The translations under genes and the position numbers were made by a program. DNA of 11,971 bases from Candidatus Woesearchaeota archaeon (GTDB taxonomy: Archaea > Nanobdellota > Nanobdellia > Woesearchaeales > GW2011-AR9). Where the stretch lies: NCBI GenBank assembly GCA_016188105.1, contig JACPIL010000026.1:9295-21265 (forward strand), written 5' to 3'. This document shows, one piece after another, positions 11,918 to 11,971 of the stretch (position 1 is its first letter; each line of letters starts with the position of its first letter). The notes under the pieces were generated by a model, which did no database searches, was not told the DNA's origin, and saw only the letters and a program-made list of their open reading frames with translations.

Positions 11918-11971
11918 TTATAATTTTCTTTCTAAAAACCTTTGTGTTTCCAATATTTCTCTAGTTGCCAT
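11918..11971 (-). CDS. C-terminal end of an unrecognised protein (cut by window edge)
   Basis: A minus-strand frame enters at the window edge and ends in TAA at 11918-11920. The last 17 residues (ATREILETQRFLERKL, preceded by an in-frame Met codon at the very edge) are charged and helical, like a protein C-terminus. It would converge on the lipoprotein gene with an 11-bp gap. Too short to identify; the frame could also be spurious. Confidence 0.4.
   Translation of the reverse strand: MATREILETQRFLERKL

Overview
The window reads as a moderately AT-rich archaeal chromosome, most likely a DPANN-type lineage close to Woesearchaeota. This is inference from several signals: a PAC2-family proteasome-assembly chaperone, a XerA-like tyrosine recombinase, small winged-helix proteins with coiled coils, and above all promoter architecture. 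TATA-like boxes centred about 24-28 bp upstream of start codons recur across the window, which is the layout of leaderless archaeal transcripts. Three proteins carry short lipoprotein signals, and the glycolytic mutase is the long 'bacterial' metal-dependent type.

Left part (1-3221): a minus-strand cluster of three unrecognised genes (a gene cut by the window edge, a 281-aa coiled-coil protein and a 115-aa helical protein). These are followed on the plus strand by a coiled-coil/winged-helix regulator with an elaborate leader, a calcium-loop lipoprotein, and a pterin-4a-carbinolamine dehydratase that starts 1 nt after the lipoprotein gene ends.

Positions 3222-3503 are the most striking non-coding DNA. 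It is a chain of imperfect palindromes in alternating orientation (REP/BIME-like), including two 63-nt two-hairpin modules whose B/D stems differ only by compensated base-pair changes. It sits between convergent genes: the dehydratase and an M29-like metallo-aminopeptidase.

Middle (4512-6486): a four-helix membrane protein and a small lipoprotein diverge from what looks like one shared TATA box. A 340-bp spacer follows, ending in operator-like TGTTAC/GTAACA repeats around the TATA box of a catalytic-domain-only tyrosine recombinase.

Right part (6487-11971): PAC2 chaperone and pentapeptide-repeat protein (minus), then a winged-helix protein and a helical protein (plus). The latter is a distant paralogue of the 115-aa protein at the left end. 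A small serine hydrolase (RBBP9/YdeN type) with its own promoter is bracketed by about 32-bp inverted repeats, as a mobile cassette would be. Next come gpmI (minus), a divergent beta-rich lipoprotein (plus), and the tail of a further minus-strand gene. No RNA genes, CRISPR array or transposase were seen. The genes do not form one pathway: this looks like an ordinary accessory-rich archaeal segment with two unusual repeat structures.
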